Position numbers and translations under genes: made by a program. The notes beneath the pieces are model-generated. The model searched no databases and had not been told where the DNA came from. It saw only the letters and a list, made by a program, of their open reading frames with translations. From assembly GCA_030849075.1 (NCBI GenBank), contig JASAOO010003044.1, forward strand, positions 1 through 18,894: a DNA stretch of 18,894 nt, written 5' to 3'. Source of the DNA: Zelonia costaricensis. Its lineage: Eukaryota; Euglenozoa; Kinetoplastea; Trypanosomatida; Trypanosomatidae. Shown in pieces: positions 1-9,198 of this stretch; the first letter of the stretch is position 1, and every line of letters starts with the position of its first letter.

Positions 1-1748
1 TCGGCCGTGCCGTTCGGTGCGGCAGCGCGCGCGTGCGGTGCGCGAGCGGTGTGGGCCGGCCGCATCTGCGTCTTCGCCGTCACCCCATGGTGGGCGGCCG
101 CGGCGCTGGTGCACAACAGGCGCCGAAAGCGACGCGCCCGGTGCAATGGCCGTTGCTCAGGCGCATGGGCGGGCGCAGTCGCCCGCACCTTCGGCGTTTC
201 CTCCATCGCGTGCCGCACCGGCGGTGGCAGCGGCGGCGGCGGCAGTGGCCGAGCTGGCGTGTGCTCGCCCGCCTCGTGTGAGCACAGGGGAGGGGGTGGC
301 ATGGCACGCACACGTGTCTCCGGCTGTGGCATCGCCAGTGGTGGAGCGGGCGTCGCCTCTGGGCTGGGCCACTTCTGCATCGGGGGTGCTGTCACGTGGA
401 CAGGGATAGGTGGCTGCCCAGTGCTCCTGACGGTAGCGAACACGTTTTTCTGCGTCGGCGGAGTTGCGACACGTGGAATGAATGCCTGCGCTGCAGGGAG
501 CGCTGCAGCCGGTGGCGCCGGAACTGCGGCAGCGGCGGCGTGGCGGTCGGCGCTCGTCGACGTGTTCGCCATACTCGCCTGCAGCTCCAGGAAGCGCTCG
601 ATAGCAGACGTCTCCTCTGCTGGGTTCACAGCAGGCTCTTTCCGGGTCGTGACAGTGGGTGATGGCTGAGGTTTGGAGGTGTTCGTAGTCGCCACGAGAG
701 TGGTGGCGGTGGTCGGCTTCACCGTCTGTTGCTGCTGCATCTGTATATGTCGCCGCTGTGCGAGCAGCTTCTCCAACGTGTCCACCTGCTCGTCCGAGAG
801 CCCGCGGATAATGAAGGAGCCAGCGTTTTTGTGCTCCTGGTTGAAAAAGCGCACCGTACGCAGCACACGCTCCTCCACACCGATGTCGTCATCGCTCGCA
901 TCGGTCATGCGCGTCACGTCCACTGCCGCCGCATCTCGATTTGAAGGTGCAGGCGCGGTGCTGTGCGTCACGTCTCGCTCCGCGCGATGCGGGGACTTCC
1001 CAATGAACGTGTCAGCCATCTTCCGCAGCGTCGACTTCGCCTCCGGCGCCGGCTTGGGTGACTTGGCGCTCGCCTCCTGCTTTGGCGTTGCCGCATCGCG
1101 GGGCCGCTGCGGTGTGTCCTCGTGCCCGGGCGTGATGCTGCGGTACCGGGACGCAACGAGGATGGAGTCGCTTCCCGTCGGAATGTGGGGCTCTTCCTCC
1201 ACTGCCTGCGGTAGGGGGCGATCGTTGAAGCCAAAGCCGCGCCTGAGGTCCGAGGCGCTCTTCTTGGGTGTCTGGGAGCGCTCCGAGGCGGCGCGGGCGC
1301 GGGCCTCGACGCGGTTCGCCTCAAACACCGGCGGCGCCGAGCGATCGTATAGACCCAGCGAGGAGAGGACCAGCGTCTTGTTGTCATACGGCGTCCCCGG
1401 CGCTTCGGGGATGACCACCGGCGTCGGCTTCTTGGTCGACCCCCCGCTACTCTTGCGCCGCACCGTAATGCCGAGAACATGCGACTCCTTAGACGCCCCG
1501 CAGCTGTTGCTGCGCTTGTGCTTGTCTGAGCCCTTGTCTGAGCCCTTGTCTGAGCCCTTGTCCGAGCCCTTGTCCGAGCCCTTATCAGAACCCTTCTCCT
1601 TTGCCTCTTTCGCCTCGTCAGCGAGGCGCTGCTTGCGCAGACGCGCCAGGTTTGCGAAGAAGTCGATCTCCGCCAGTGTCAGCTCGCGGTCGGGGTCGCC
1701 GAAGGACCCGAACCGCTTCGGAGCGTGCTGCGGGCGTCCTCCATACAT
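1..1748 (-). CDS. Hypothetical protein with (GSDK)6 repeat, 3' end cut by window edge
   Basis: The frame is open for 582 codons from the ATG at 1748-1746 to the left window edge, so the C-terminus is missing. An in-frame TGA lies two codons before this ATG and no ATG occurs in the proposed 5' UTR, so the start is well supported. The N-terminus (MYGGRPQHAPKRFGSFGDPD) leads into a charged, helix-prone stretch (about 21-52). Six GSDK repeats follow (53-76), then basic and Ser/Thr-Pro-rich sequence. Residues about 290-341 look more ordered (RTVRFFNQEHKNAGSF, then DEQVDTLEKLLAQRR) and end in a Gln run. A short amphipathic segment (SAIERFLELQASM, about 381-393) precedes a Pro/Ala-rich tail with PLPPPPLPPPV near 501-511. 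I recognise no domain, signal peptide or membrane segment. It is last of the four co-directional genes here. A scaffold or cytoskeletal role is only a guess from composition. Confidence 0.85.
   Translation of the reverse strand, partial: MYGGRPQHAPKRFGSFGDPDRELTLAEIDFFANLARLRKQRLADEAKEAKEKGSDKGSDKGSDKGSDKGSDKGSDKHKRSNSCGASKESHVLGITVRRKSSGGSTKKPTPVVIPEAPGTPYDNKTLVLSSLGLYDRSAPPVFEANRVEARARAASERSQTPKKSASDLRRGFGFNDRPLPQAVEEEPHIPTGSDSILVASRYRSITPGHEDTPQRPRDAATPKQEASAKSPKPAPEAKSTLRKMADTFIGKSPHRAERDVTHSTAPAPSNRDAAAVDVTRMTDASDDDIGVEERVLRTVRFFNQEHKNAGSFIIRGLSDEQVDTLEKLLAQRRHIQMQQQQTVKPTTATTLVATTNTSKPQPSPTVTTRKEPAVNPAEETSAIERFLELQASMANTSTSADRHAAAAAVPAPPAAALPAAQAFIPRVATPPTQKNVFATVRSTGQPPIPVHVTAPPMQKWPSPEATPAPPLAMPQPETRVRAMPPPPLCSHEAGEHTPARPLPPPPLPPPVRHAMEETPKVRATAPAHAPEQRPLHRARRFRRLLCTSAAAAHHGVTAKTQMRPAHTARAPHARAAAPNGTA
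1521..1592 (-). repeat. Six tandem 12-bp units encoding GSDK
   Basis: Six in-frame copies of a 12-nt unit encode Gly-Ser-Asp-Lys, residues 53-76 of the partial protein. The distal three copies are identical (GGCTCAGACAAG), the next two differ at one synonymous base, and the first is more diverged (GGTTCTGATAAG). The gradient suggests expansion from one end. Copy number is likely to vary between strains. Confidence 0.95.
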
Positions 1749-1969
1749 GCCTCAGACGGCTGCACGGCGCGCGTTCCAGAATGAATGGAAAGGGTCACTA
1801 CGGAAGAGTCGAGCAGACCCGCGGAGGCGGACAAGCTGTCGCAGTGGTGTGCAGATGACCTGGGACGGCACCGTCAGAGGGACCCGAGAAGACTACGAGC
1901 GCTGAGCCCGGGCTGTCGTAGAGCCGCCGTCGCCACGTAGTATGCGATCAACCCCGGGGTGCCGTCGAG

Positions 1970-1971
1970 CT
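1970..1971 (-). promoter_or_regulatory. Candidate spliced-leader acceptor for the GSDK-repeat gene
   Basis: On the minus strand an AG at 1971-1970 follows a long C/T-rich tract (about 2030-1973) ending in CTTCTTCTCCTTGCC. It would give a 5' UTR of about 221 nt that contains no ATG, which fits use of the ATG at 1748. Other AGs lie closer to the start but lack so strong a tract. This is a pattern match, not mapped. Confidence 0.5.
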
Positions 1972-2470
1972 GGCAAGGAGAAGAAGAGGGAAAGAGGAAG
2001 CGGACGAGGGGGGAGTGAGGCAGGTGGACGGGTTGCTGCCTTGGGCTCGTGCCGTCCCTCCGTGAGAGACAGAGAGGGAGGGAAAGTGTGTGCGGGAAAG
2101 AGCAGCGGGTGGTGAAGGGCGGGGTGGGGTGGGGGGAACAGAATGGCGATGCTGGAAAACGAATGTGACAAGAGAAGAAAGAAAAGGAGTTAAACTCGGT
2201 TGCCGCAGTGATCCAGTAGCGCCGTGGCAGGTGTGCGTTAGCGGAGCTCTGGGACAGTACGCAGCGGAAGACGTGATTGAGTTGGAAAGAGGAGGACCCG
2301 AGTGGGGCACGTGACAGCAGCATCGGAACGCGAAGCGCCGAGGACACAGCAAGGCAGAAGTGGATTCATGAGAGAGGCAGAGGTGGATGACGGGGAGCTC
2401 TACACATGGGTGAGTGGATATGAGTACCTTGTAGTGGAGAAGCCTCAGGGGAAGGGGATCGGGCAGCTTT

Positions 2471-2487
2471 CGAAGCGCTTCGCGAAG
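2471..2487. repeat. Overlapping perfect palindromes
   Basis: CGAAGCGCTTCG (2471-2482) is a perfect 12-bp palindrome, and CTTCGCGAAG (2478-2487) overlaps it as a second one. Either arm could form a small RNA hairpin or be a protein site. It lies in the upstream spacer of the GSDK-repeat gene. No function is known to me. Confidence 0.7.
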
Positions 2488-5041
2488 CAAAGACCCGGCA
2501 GGGGAGGGGAGCAGTAGGCAGCCGAGCCCTCCCTCAAGCGCATGTGCGGCACGGTAGCCGTGTAGCGAGCCTTTCCTGACGAGTTTGCAAAATGACTCCA
2601 TTTCACCTTTTTTATTGCCTTCATCGTGTTAACAAGTTTCAATTCGGTAAGGCGGCGAAGACAGGTGGGGGGAGGGGAGGGAGAGGGCGTGGGATCAAGT
2701 GGACAGGCTGCGGGAAGGAGTCAGCGCTAGAGTGAGGAAGAGGGTATGCAGCCAACCGTGAAGGAAGCCTTCATTGGGGAGACGGTACAATACAACTGAG
2801 GGTTCCACGCTCAACAAGCAGGGAGCCCAGGAGGGCATGGGACGCCGATGAAACAGGACGTAGACCCCAAAGGAGCGTGGTATCCACAGCGCTGCGCGAA
2901 GCCGCACAACACTTGAGCCGAACGGTCTTTCCCAAAACTCCCACAACTGCAGCCAGCCACCCCTCTCAAATCTGCCCCTCCCCCAACTACGGGTTCCAAA
3001 GAGTGCATACCAGCCACACCACCAAGGAAGAGAAAAACTCGTTTTTTTCTCCGCTTCAACAACAGAAGTGCAACACGGCACGCTCGCCTCTGCTAACCAG
3101 GCGATCGACAATTCTTCACCTCAACATGGTGCGAACACCACGAGACAACTGTGTCATGCGAAACGCAGTGAAGATGTGAAGCGAGTGCGCTTGATCGAGC
3201 AAAGCAAACCGCAAAATACCCACACCAACACATGTCCACACACGCCGAGAGCCAAACACTCAGGCTCACCCACCCACCCACACACACACGGACCTAGACA
3301 CATAGGCAACACTCCTAACGCCACGCAAAGACTTTAACAACATTCAACCAAAAGAACACCCAAGAGCGAGACAGCAACCGCACCGGTAGAGAGGGCCATG
3401 AAAAAGTCCCCCTCACAGCGCGGCAGGAGAAGGGGAAGCAACAGTGCCGAAGGTGCTCCCATAGAAACTGGGAAAAACACACACACTACCCACGGGGACA
3501 GCAAGCCGACGGGGGCGAGGGATGCACGGGGCGCAACACCTCCAACAAAATGCACCCACAAGCCCGAGGAGCAGGCAACACGAAAAGAGACACGACGACA
3601 GGAAGAGGCAGAGCGAAAAGGACAGCGCATTCGTGCACGCACGTGACAGAGTGAGCAGCTGCCAGAAATCGAGAGAGAGGGACAGAAGAAAGAAAGGAAA
3701 AGCAAACGCACACCCCGCCATCTGTTCCACGGGTAGAAAGGCCAACGCAAGTGAGATGGAAACACACACAGCAAACAAAAAAAAAGGTGCACGATGTGGG
3801 AGAAGAAGCAAGCAGACATGCAAAACCAGATCGTCGAGGTATGGTGTCGAGAGCCACCCATACCATGGTGCCGCAGAAGCGCATCGGCATATGATAGGAG
3901 GGACAAAACCGAAACTGCCACTGTTAGATAGTCACTTAGAGATCGAGACGGCGCGGCACCTTCCCTTCGGCGGACGCCTCATCTCGGTTGAGAACAAAGA
4001 TGGGAGGGCCGTCACACATCTTGAGAGCACGCTACAAGGCAGAGACAGACATATAGAGGCCGACGGTGGAGCAGGCGCTGAAGAGGTCTACAGCTACAGG
4101 CATACGTGGGAAGTCAGAGGAATGCTGGGAGAGAAGTGGGGCGTGGGTGAGGGGGGGGGGGATTATGGAAAAGGTTGCGCACGAGCACCGAGGGACGTTG
4201 ACACTGACGCGACGCCAGAAAGGGAAAAGGAGAAAAAAGGGCATTAAACGGCGGGTAACGACAACAGTGTGCACACATGACTCTCAAAAGCGAAAAGGCA
4301 AACCGACAAGACGGGGAGCGACGCACAAAAGAGGGGAAGCATGTCCTCATCAATACCTGGGCTCGGTGCCAGGTCCCTGGAAGCGCAGGGGAGAGAGAGG
4401 GAGAACAAACGGTGCGCAAAAGCATGAGAAGAAACGCCACCGAAACCTACGCACACGCACAGACAGGCGGCGAAGGCAAAGATAAATCAAGCAGAAAAGA
4501 CAAGGGAGGAGCGCTCATTTGCGCCTGGATCTACACGGAGAACAATGGAAAACAAAGAAGGCTGTTGCTGTACATTTCGTCGATAGTAGCAGCACAGAGG
4601 TCTTCGGACAAGGAGGCATCGAGGGGCAGGAGAGGGAGGGGGGGGCGAAGAAGGACACGGTTGAGGAGTCTGTGCATCAAAAAGCCGCAAAAACACAAAG
4701 CAAAGGAAAAGGGCAAAACAACACATAGGAAAAAAAAAAGCAAGCGGTGATGAGACAGGGAGGATACTATCCAGACGAACGACAAGAAGCCAGAAAAGAC
4801 ACTTGATGTTGTCTTCCCAGGTGATCGGGTGCCTCGAACTTCTTCTCGCGTTTCTGTGGTCTGGTGTCGACTCCGAAAGAGCTGACGCGTCTGGCACCGA
4901 TGCGTGTGCGTGCTTGCAGGGTAGAAGGCTGCAAGAATTCGCAGGAAAGGAGAGGGGGGAGTGAGGAAGTCTGATTGGAGCAGGAAAGGCTGAAGCAACC
5001 CACGGGAGAACAGCACATCAACACAAACAGGACAGAGGACT

Positions 5042-5496
5042 AAAAAAAAAAGTTGCGCAAGCGGCAGGGAGCACAACACACTCCAGAGCTAGAAAAAGAG
5101 GACTAGCCGATAACTACCTTCCAAAACACATCCGTAGCATCACAGAGAGAAGCAACAAAAAAAAAACGAGGGAACGGAGGCGGGGGTGGGGGGGGGCATG
5201 ATGGTGAAGTGACGGAAACAGTGAAAAGCAAAAGAACAAGCAACACGCACGTCATGGTCAATGCAAACGGCAGCAATGAGGAACAACCACACGTAACCAC
5301 ACACCAGGGAGAAGAAAGGGTCATTTTCTTCCGGTGGGACGATGACGCACGAGACGACTTTCAAAAAAAAAAAGTGTGAAAACAACGCCGAGACGTTGAC
5401 GCTATGCACGACTAGGCAATGCACTGCGGGGGCATTTCGTACATCCTCACGCTCGTGGGTGGTGCAGCACACTGTACACACGTAAAAAAAAAAAAA
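5042..5496 (-). other. Cluster of four poly(U) tracts in the transcribed strand
   Basis: Runs of 10, 10, 11 and about 13 A residues on plus (U on the minus-strand transcript) occur at 5042, 5157, 5363 and 5484. They lie about 380 to 840 nt downstream of the stop of the 795-aa gene, so probably in its 3' UTR or at processing signals. In trypanosomatids U-rich 3' UTR elements often bind stability factors. That role is inferred here. Confidence 0.4.
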
Positions 5497-5804
5497 ATAG
5501 AAGCGCACGCACAAACGAGAGAAACGATTTGCGGATGCACGCGACAAAGAAATCGGCATCGCAGAAAAAGAGTAAGTGGAGCATCACGAGCAGGAGCAAC
5601 GTGCATCTACAGCCTGGCGAAGAAACACCTAGGCACACAAACACTGAACGCCAAAAAGGAAAGAAAGAAGCCAAAACGACAGAACCTGCTGTGAGACGAG
5701 TATCGGCTACCGTGACGGCAAGAGCACTGCGGCCCCAAGCCACGTTGACTAAGAAGACGTGGAGAAGATGAATGCCTTTGCTGAGCTGTGGAAGGCGCGC
5801 GCTA

Positions 5805-5820
5805 CTCCCGCCAGCGGGAG
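5805..5820. other. Small hairpin in the 3' UTR of the 795-aa gene
   Basis: CTCCCG (5805-5810), a four-base CCAG spacer and CGGGAG (5815-5820) form a perfect 6-bp GC-rich stem. It begins about 58 nt downstream of the stop codon of the 795-aa gene on the transcript. Such short stems are frequent by chance in GC-rich DNA, so a regulatory role is unproven. Confidence 0.5.
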
Positions 5821-5878
5821 CTCACAACCGTCACTGCGCCCATCCACCTTCATCTCTCTCAAGCTCTGCTGACACCGT

Positions 5879-8266
5879 CTACTCGTCCCAGATGTTCTTG
5901 TCCCCGCTTAGCCGCTGCTGCCTCGAGCGACGTGTCACGGCCTTCCCCATATCTTGGCGGCTCACCATCGCCACCTCCGCCTCCTGCTCACAAAGCAAGA
6001 AGGACACGGAGGCCACCAACTGCAGGGGGCGGTCAAGAGAGGAGCCGTTGTGGGAGCGGTAGCTGCTCGTTTTCTTCAGGATCGAGCCCACGCGCTTCGT
6101 GGCGTCGAGATTGGGGATGGACTCCGTGAGCTCGCTCCGGTTCAAGCTGCGCCGCTCAGGAGATGACCGCGGCTCCCACCCCTCCGGGTACCCATCACCG
6201 CCGCTCCGCGGCCACTGTCGGTCCTCCACAGGCGTGAAGCTGGCCATCGGGTTGGCAGACGATGGAGTCGACCTAAAGAAGCTGTCCGCTGTCCCCGTCT
6301 CCTGCAGCGCGGCTGCAGTGGACGCCTCCGTCTGCCGGGCTGTGCTGGAGGCGCTGTGGGGTTGCGTGGAGACGGTCAGCGAGTCAGGCGACACCTTTCC
6401 GGACGTCTCCGGTGCAGAACTTGCGACGGCGTAGTTGGCCTGTGTCCGTGTGTCGCCAGAGGCGGTTGGCTGCGAGGCGGCAGAGGCACCGGCCGTTTGC
6501 GGAGAGGTGGACGCTCCCGAGCGCGTGGACGACGGCGCCGCGGAGGCGTCACGTGTCGAGGTGCTGGCTGCGCCGTCCTTGTTCGCCTGCCCAGCGCTCG
6601 CTTGCACACTCGTCAGCTCCGGGACGCGCGCTGGCACCGTGACCGAGGCACACACACCCTTGATCTTGGACAGCTGCGGCAGGGCACTGACGCGGTGGCC
6701 CTCGCTGCTAGCCCTCTCGCCGTCCACCGAGGAGGGGACGTCGAGCGAGGCGCCAATATCGGTCGGGTCGCTCCCTGTGCCGTAGTAGAGGTCGAAGGCA
6801 CCGTACAAATCCATGTCTTGCGGGCTGGACAGGGGCACGCCGTCGCTGCCCAGCACGGTGACCGGGCTGCCATCGCGTTGTGTCTCGTTGACCGGCGACC
6901 GGCGCGTGTTCGTGCTGTTGCGGATTGCGCTGCTGGTGGGAGGTGCCGGCTGCGGCGGCTCCTGCGCAGGCTGCTTGTTTGGGGCGCTGGAGGAGGTGCT
7001 GCTGCTCGGTGCGGTCGCTGCGGCACCCGGCCTGGCAGCGGCGATGGTGAGCGGCTGTAGCGCGGTCGGACGTGGTGCAGCAGGAGCGGCGGCTGAGCCA
7101 CTGCCACGGAGCGACTCGGAGCGGCTCTCGGTCGTGCGCCGGTGCTGCTGCTGCTGCTGCGTGTTGCCTTCCTTCTCCTGGCGCGTCCTCTCCCGCGAGG
7201 ACGAGCGCGAGGATTTGCGGCTTTTTGAGCTCTTTGTCGAAGCGGCCGACGCCCGCATCGGCAGCATCTCCAGCACGGCACGCAGCACCGGGCCCCACGG
7301 ACGGGGACGCTGAGTCGCTGCGGGGCGTGCCGTGGCCCTTGACACGGTGGAGGGGGGCGGGCGAGAGCTGAGCTGACGCTGGAGGGGCGGATGGGGGGGT
7401 GCAAGAGGTGCGTGCGGCACGACAGCAGCCGAGGAAGGGAGGAGGTTGCTCGATGGCGGTGCCGATGCAGGTGGGTGAGCTGTGGCGAGAGCCGGTGACG
7501 GGATGCCGCGTACAGGCACGTACGGGCCCCATTCCGCGACGTCCGAAAGGCTCGTCGGTGTTGGAAGAGCAGGCGACGCAGTATTCGGAGTGGCCTTTGT
7601 CGCTGAGCGGGCAACCGTAGCCAGCGCGCCCGGCGTCGGAGAGGGTGGTGCGGTCGCACCAGCCGCGAACACCGCCGCGGCTTCCTCGGTGTGGTCCTCG
7701 AAGTAGAAGTGGCCCTCCATACCCAAAGCACTGTTTGCGGAGGACGCGGAGGTGTGGCTTGTGGAGCGTGCCGACACGGTCGACACCTGCGACGTAGACA
7801 GCTCCATCTCCCGGCCGCCCGCTGTGGCATTGAGGTCGACGACGTAGTCGCCGTGCGCGTGATCGGGCTCTCGCGGGGCCCCGAAGGTGGCGAGCATGGG
7901 CAGAGACCAGTCCAGCTGCGGCGTCTCGGCGACGCGGTTCAGCTCGCGCAGCACCGACGCGGAGACTGACATACTGGGCAGCTCGGTGGATGCAGTCTCG
8001 CCACGTAAGTGTGGCACCCGGCGTGAATCCAGCGCGGCGTTGTCCAGTGGACGACGGTTGTCGTACTTTTTGTGAGAGGACCGCTGCCCGCCACCGCCGC
8101 GGCCGTTCCCGTCGTAGTAGGATGAGCCAGGGTCGTCGGCCCGCGTGGCGTGCGTCCGTGATGAGCTGCGCCCGTCACGGCGACCACCACTGCTCTCGCT
8201 GCTGCTGCTGCTGCAGCTGCGGCTCGCCTGCTCCTCCACCTTCACACCGCAGGCGGCGTTGCCCAT
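5879..8266 (-). CDS. Hypothetical 795-aa low-complexity protein with N-terminal acylation motif (MGNAACG)
   Basis: The start is the ATG at 8266-8264. The open frame extends 38 codons further upstream but contains no ATG there and reads pyrimidine-rich leader, so the MGNAACG start is preferred. Gly2 with Ala5/Cys6 fits the N-myristoylation context, and Cys6 is a candidate palmitoylation site. The protein is mostly disordered. It has Ser-rich and Gly-rich runs (18-64), a more ordered patch (96-145, including LRELNRVAETPQLDWSLPM), Pro/Ala-rich sequence (200-320), a basic Ser-Lys-Arg block (344-365), Q5 (370-374), and Ser/Thr/Ala-rich sequence (550-670). The last 100 residues are less repetitive, with RVGSILKKTSSYR (725-737) and a short hydrophobic patch VASVSFLLC (751-759). 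There is no signal peptide or transmembrane segment. A membrane-anchored regulator or scaffold is plausible but inferred. The stop is TAG at 5881-5879. Confidence 0.9.
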   Translation of the reverse strand: MGNAACGVKVEEQASRSCSSSSSESSGGRRDGRSSSRTHATRADDPGSSYYDGNGRGGGGQRSSHKKYDNRRPLDNAALDSRRVPHLRGETASTELPSMSVSASVLRELNRVAETPQLDWSLPMLATFGAPREPDHAHGDYVVDLNATAGGREMELSTSQVSTVSARSTSHTSASSANSALGMEGHFYFEDHTEEAAAVFAAGATAPPSPTPGALATVARSATKATPNTASPALPTPTSLSDVAEWGPYVPVRGIPSPALATAHPPASAPPSSNLLPSSAAVVPHAPLAPPHPPLQRQLSSRPPPSTVSRATARPAATQRPRPWGPVLRAVLEMLPMRASAASTKSSKSRKSSRSSSRERTRQEKEGNTQQQQQHRRTTESRSESLRGSGSAAAPAAPRPTALQPLTIAAARPGAAATAPSSSTSSSAPNKQPAQEPPQPAPPTSSAIRNSTNTRRSPVNETQRDGSPVTVLGSDGVPLSSPQDMDLYGAFDLYYGTGSDPTDIGASLDVPSSVDGERASSEGHRVSALPQLSKIKGVCASVTVPARVPELTSVQASAGQANKDGAASTSTRDASAAPSSTRSGASTSPQTAGASAASQPTASGDTRTQANYAVASSAPETSGKVSPDSLTVSTQPHSASSTARQTEASTAAALQETGTADSFFRSTPSSANPMASFTPVEDRQWPRSGGDGYPEGWEPRSSPERRSLNRSELTESIPNLDATKRVGSILKKTSSYRSHNGSSLDRPLQLVASVSFLLCEQEAEVAMVSRQDMGKAVTRRSRQQRLSGDKNIWDE
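7145..7159 (-). repeat. (CAG)5 triplet run encoding Gln5
   Basis: Five uninterrupted CAG codons on the minus strand encode residues 370-374 of the 795-aa protein, just after the basic Ser/Arg block and before HRR. It is short and could vary in length between isolates. Confidence 0.9.
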
Positions 8267-8361
8267 GTTCGTTGAGGTGGGGGCGGAAGGGCGGACAAAG
8301 GTCAGGAGAAGGGGGACGGGGAGAGATGGAGTAGAGCAAGAGGTGCAAAGGGTGCGCAACC

Positions 8362-8377
8362 AAAAAAAAAAAAAAAA
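8362..8377 (-). other. U16 tract in the leader of the 795-aa gene
   Basis: Sixteen A residues on plus give a U16 run about 96 nt upstream of the ATG. No AG dinucleotide lies between this tract and the start codon. The tract therefore cannot serve a canonical acceptor upstream of the ATG and would remain in the mature 5' UTR if splicing is at 8403. Confidence 0.8.
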
Positions 8378-8402
8378 CAATGAAGAGATGTCAAGTACAG
8401 TA

Positions 8403-8404
8403 CT
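8403..8404 (-). promoter_or_regulatory. Candidate spliced-leader acceptor for the 795-aa gene
   Basis: This is the first AG upstream of the ATG on the minus strand. It follows a C/T-rich tract (about 8468-8408), including a C10 run and CTCTCCTTTCCCCTTC. It predicts a 136-nt 5' UTR with no ATG. Because no other AG exists between it and the start, this is the best-constrained acceptor in the window, though not mapped. Confidence 0.6.
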
Positions 8405-8661
8405 GACGGGAGCAAACGAAAAGGAAGCTCGTGAGTGGGTGATGAAGGGGAAAGGAGAGGGGGGGGGGCACTAGGGGAGTGCGGGGGGAGGGTGGAGAAA
8501 AGCTGCTCCGCCAAGAACGCCAAGTGCAGTGAGAGTATGCTCAGAGAGCACCCCACGAAAAACGCCACCAACAACACACAAGTAAAGGAGGAAGACGGAC
8601 CGGGGTTCACGGAAGGAAACACAGATGACAACGCGAGAATGAGTGCGTGTTCGCAGTGTGA

Positions 8662-8887
8662 AAAACGAAAAAGGGAGGGGAGGCAGCCAGCAGAAGCAGC
8701 TGTCGTGCGTGTCAAATCTCGAACGCCTCTACGGACGGGGAAAAGTAGGTGAGGTAGGCGGGAAAGGGGGACGANAAAAGGAAAAGGGAGGGGAGGCAGC
8801 CAGCAGAAGCAGCTGTCGTGCGGGTCAAATCTCGAACGCCTCTACGGACGGGGAAAAGTAGGGGAGGTAGGCGGGGAAGGGGGACGA
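8662..8887. repeat. 113-bp tandem duplication with ambiguous base at the junction
   Basis: Two head-to-tail copies (8662-8774 and 8775-8887) match at nearly every base, including GCAGCTGTCGTGCG and CAAATCTCGAACGCCTC. Clear differences include 8710 T against 8823 G and 8750 T against 8863 G. The only N of the window sits at 8775, exactly at the junction. It lies in the spacer upstream of the 795-aa gene. It may be a true recent duplication or a collapsed longer array. Confidence 0.9.
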
Positions 8888-9173
8888 CAAGAGAAACCTG
8901 GAAAAAAGAAAAGCGGAGATGGAGAGCACAACGCAAACCGGAAAGCACGTTTTGATCAGCCGCAACGCGCGATGACTGCCCAAGAAAAAAGAACGACTGA
9001 GAAACCACAGTCGCAGCGTCAAACCGTCGTCAAAAGACCGACAACAACAACAGAAGAGGAAGAAAACGAGTTTGAGAAGGAGAGGCGTCCGCGGCTCAAC
9101 GGCGGTGCGAGCGAGAACGAGCACAGAAAAGCGACAAGAAAACGCCTACCTCGACAGCCCGTGCGCGCCACTC

Positions 9174-9198
9174 TGATCAGGGAGGATTCTCCTGGTCA
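9174..9198. other. Imperfect inverted repeat
   Basis: TGATCAGG (9174-9181) and CCTGGTCA (9191-9198) are inverted copies with one mismatch, around a short purine/pyrimidine-mixed loop. It lies in a small unskewed patch of the spacer. No function can be assigned. Confidence 0.45.

Larger units (their letters stand above)
1749..5878. other. Long intergenic/UTR spacer between the 795-aa gene and the GSDK-repeat gene
   Basis: About 4.1 kb without a convincing gene. It should hold the 3' UTR of the 795-aa gene, a polyadenylation site and the 5' UTR of the GSDK-repeat gene. The minus strand is mostly pyrimidine-rich, with a G11 run on the plus strand at 4151-4161, A runs (U on the transcript) at 5042-5051, 5157-5166, 5363-5373 and about 5484-5496, and CA/ACCC-rich sequence near 3230-3300. 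The stretch around 2590-2640 (TTTCACCTTTTTTATTG on plus) locally reverses the skew. Open frames here are low-complexity readings of biased DNA. Confidence 0.7.

Noticed and set aside
673..1905. Plus-strand frame of 410 codons with SEPL repeats
   Set aside because: It is the exact antisense of the minus-strand gene; the SEPL repeat is the complement of the GSDK repeat. The minus frame has an ATG just after a stop, a splice acceptor, and the same direction as the other genes.
1948..2601. Minus-strand frame of 217 codons upstream of the GSDK gene
   Set aside because: Ser/Pro/Leu-rich reading of the polypyrimidine region that supplies the splice signal; no conserved-looking segment.
6613..7830. 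Minus-strand frame of 405 codons, Arg/Pro/Ser-rich
   Set aside because: Alternate frame within the 795-aa gene; composition is typical of a frame-shifted GC-rich gene, and the true frame covers it fully.
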